Shown here: positions 62,973 to 64,000 of the stretch, piece by piece
How the letters are laid out: every line of letters starts with the position of its first letter
Numbering within the stretch: position 1 is the stretch's first letter
From: Chitinophaga sedimenti
Lineage (GTDB): Bacteria > Bacteroidota > Bacteroidia > Chitinophagales > Chitinophagaceae
Direction of reading: 5' to 3'
Assembly (NCBI RefSeq): GCF_023156195.1
Contig: NZ_JAKUKA010000001.1
Span: 1,116,001 to 1,180,000, forward strand
DNA length: 64,000 nt
Program-made: the position numbers and the translations under genes
Notes under the pieces: generated by a model
Databases searched by the model: none
Seen by the model: only the letters and a program-made list of their open reading frames with translations
Told to the model about the DNA's origin: nothing

Positions 62973-64000
62973 ATGAATAGAAGAACACTGATCAAACAAT
63001 TGGGCCTGTCCGTACCGGCCTACCTGCTGTCCAGGCAAGCAGGCGCTTTTTCGCCGGCACCTTTTAAGTTTAAGCCAACATGGGAGTCCCTGGGCGGTTA
63101 CACGGTGCCGGAATGGTACCGCAATGCCAAATTCGGCATCTGGGCGCATTGGGGCCCGCAGTGTGAGCCGGAGTACGGCGACTGGTACGCCCGTGGCATG
63201 TACCAGGAAGGCAGCGGCCAGTATAAGTACCATTTACAGCGTTACGGTCATCCGTCCAAATTCGGTTTCAAAGATGTGATCCATCAGTGGAAAGCCGATC
63301 AGTGGAACCCGGAATATCTCGTGTCGCTGTACAAAAAAGTGGGGGCGAAGTACTTCTTCGCCATGGCCAATCACCACGATAATCTGGACCTCTGGAACTC
63401 CACACACCAGTCGTGGAACTCCGTAAATGTGGGCCCCGGGAAAGATATTATCGGGGGATGGGCGAAGGCTGCAAAAAAGCCGGACTGCCGTTCGGTGTAA
63501 GCGTACATGCCGCACATGCACGGAGCTGGTTCGAAACAGCACAACGGGCAGACAAGTCCGGCCCGATGGCGGGTGTACCGTACGATGGCAAGTTGACTGC
63601 CAAAGATGGCAAAGGCGCCTGGTGGGATGGCATGGATCCGCAGGCCCTGTATGCGCAAGACCATCCGCTGAGCAAAAACAGCGGAGATGATGGAATGATC
63701 CACCAGCAATGGAACTGGGGGAACGGCGTAACACCGCCATCTAAAGCCTATTGTGATAAGTTTTTAAAACGTACCCTCGAACTGATCGATAAATACGAGC
63801 CGGAGCTGATTTATTTTGATGACACGGTATTGCCCTTTTATCCGCTGAATGATATCGGGTTGCAGATCGCCGCACACCACTACAATCAAAGTATCAAACG
63901 AAATAAAGGAACGTTGAAGGCGGTGATCAATGGCAAAATCCTGGACGAAATGCAGCGGAAGTGTATGGTATGGGATATCGAACGCGGACAAAGCAACAGG
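62973..64000 (+). CDS. GH29 alpha-L-fucosidase, N-terminal part (frameshifted, cut by window end)
   Basis: Exported fucosidase; about 343 residues are visible before the window ends. The start MNRRTLIKQLGLSVPAYLL has a twin-arginine-like signal. GH29 landmarks are WYRNAKFGIWAHWGPQ, KYFFAMANHHDNLDLW and the nucleophile Asp in ELIYFDDTVLPF. The general acid lies beyond what I can place. One A is missing in the run near 63474; repair reads AAKKAGLPFGVSVHAAHA. It would remove terminal fucose from plant or host glycans, with the GH2 and SusC/SusD proteins nearby as partners. Confidence 0.9.

Noticed and set aside
59-63500. Reading the many split genes as pseudogenes or as programmed frameshifts
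   Set aside because: Breaks fall at CCWGG and homopolymers in unrelated families, with intact catalytic residues on both sides and no slippery-site/stimulator pattern. Sequencing error explains them more simply.

Overview
The window looks like a chromosome segment of a Bacteroidota bacterium, most likely a Chitinophagaceae member (Chitinophaga-like, roughly 50-55% GC by eye). The signs are two SusC/SusD pairs, ECF sigma/FecR pairs, a SusR-type hybrid two-component regulator, TAnnTTTG-like promoter elements, and a type IX secretion cargo with the gliding-motility C-terminal domain followed by PorP/SprF and OmpA genes. No rRNA, tRNA, CRISPR array or intact transposase was seen.

Layout. 0-2.6 kb: CheR, CheB and a receiver-histidine kinase protein, a sensory module without CheA or CheW. 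2.8-6.5 kb: an AraC regulator, a small repeat-rich intergenic region, a DUF885 peptidase-like protein, a tiny membrane lipoprotein and an ECF sigma factor. 7.4-11 kb: an orphan FecR and an S9 dipeptidyl-peptidase. 11.2-18.9 kb: an AraC regulator divergent from a DHDPS-family lyase, a ketoglutarate-semialdehyde-type dehydrogenase, an amino-acid permease and a GH51 arabinofuranosidase. 18.9-35.2 kb: ECF sigma, FecR, STN-type SusC, SusD, then a run of peptidase-related genes (Mx1-like lipoprotein, active DUF5117 metalloprotease, zinc-site-less DUF5117 paralogue, thioredoxin-fold protein, second S9 peptidase). This reads as a sigma-controlled peptide-utilisation locus. 35.7-48.9 kb: a ~3,490-residue surface adhesin (three YWVGG modules, two Ig-like repeats, sixteen Calx-beta repeats, a DUF11 domain, a CHU_C sorting domain) with PorP/SprF and TPR-OmpA partners. 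49.1-64 kb: a glycan-utilisation locus with a hybrid regulator, GH2, SusC/SusD, an AraC regulator and a GH29 fucosidase cut by the window end.

The central reading caveat is that about 35 apparent frameshifts break genes that otherwise read as complete. Nearly all behave as single missing bases, and they fall into two contexts: short homopolymers, and CCWGG sites (often with the central A/T missing so that the site reads CCGG). This is the expected signature of nanopore consensus error at homopolymers and at Dcm-type methylated cytosines, not of gene decay. I therefore annotate each broken gene as one CDS and give the break position. Protein lengths quoted for such genes assume the break is repaired.

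Functional theme (inference): prolyl-type S9 peptidases, metallopeptidases, a possible hydroxyproline or arabinose catabolic operon, GH51, GH2 and GH29 together suggest use of plant cell-wall glycoproteins (arabinogalactan proteins or extensins). Two of the three peptidase-like proteins behind the first SusC/SusD have lost their zinc-binding residues and may be binding proteins instead of enzymes.
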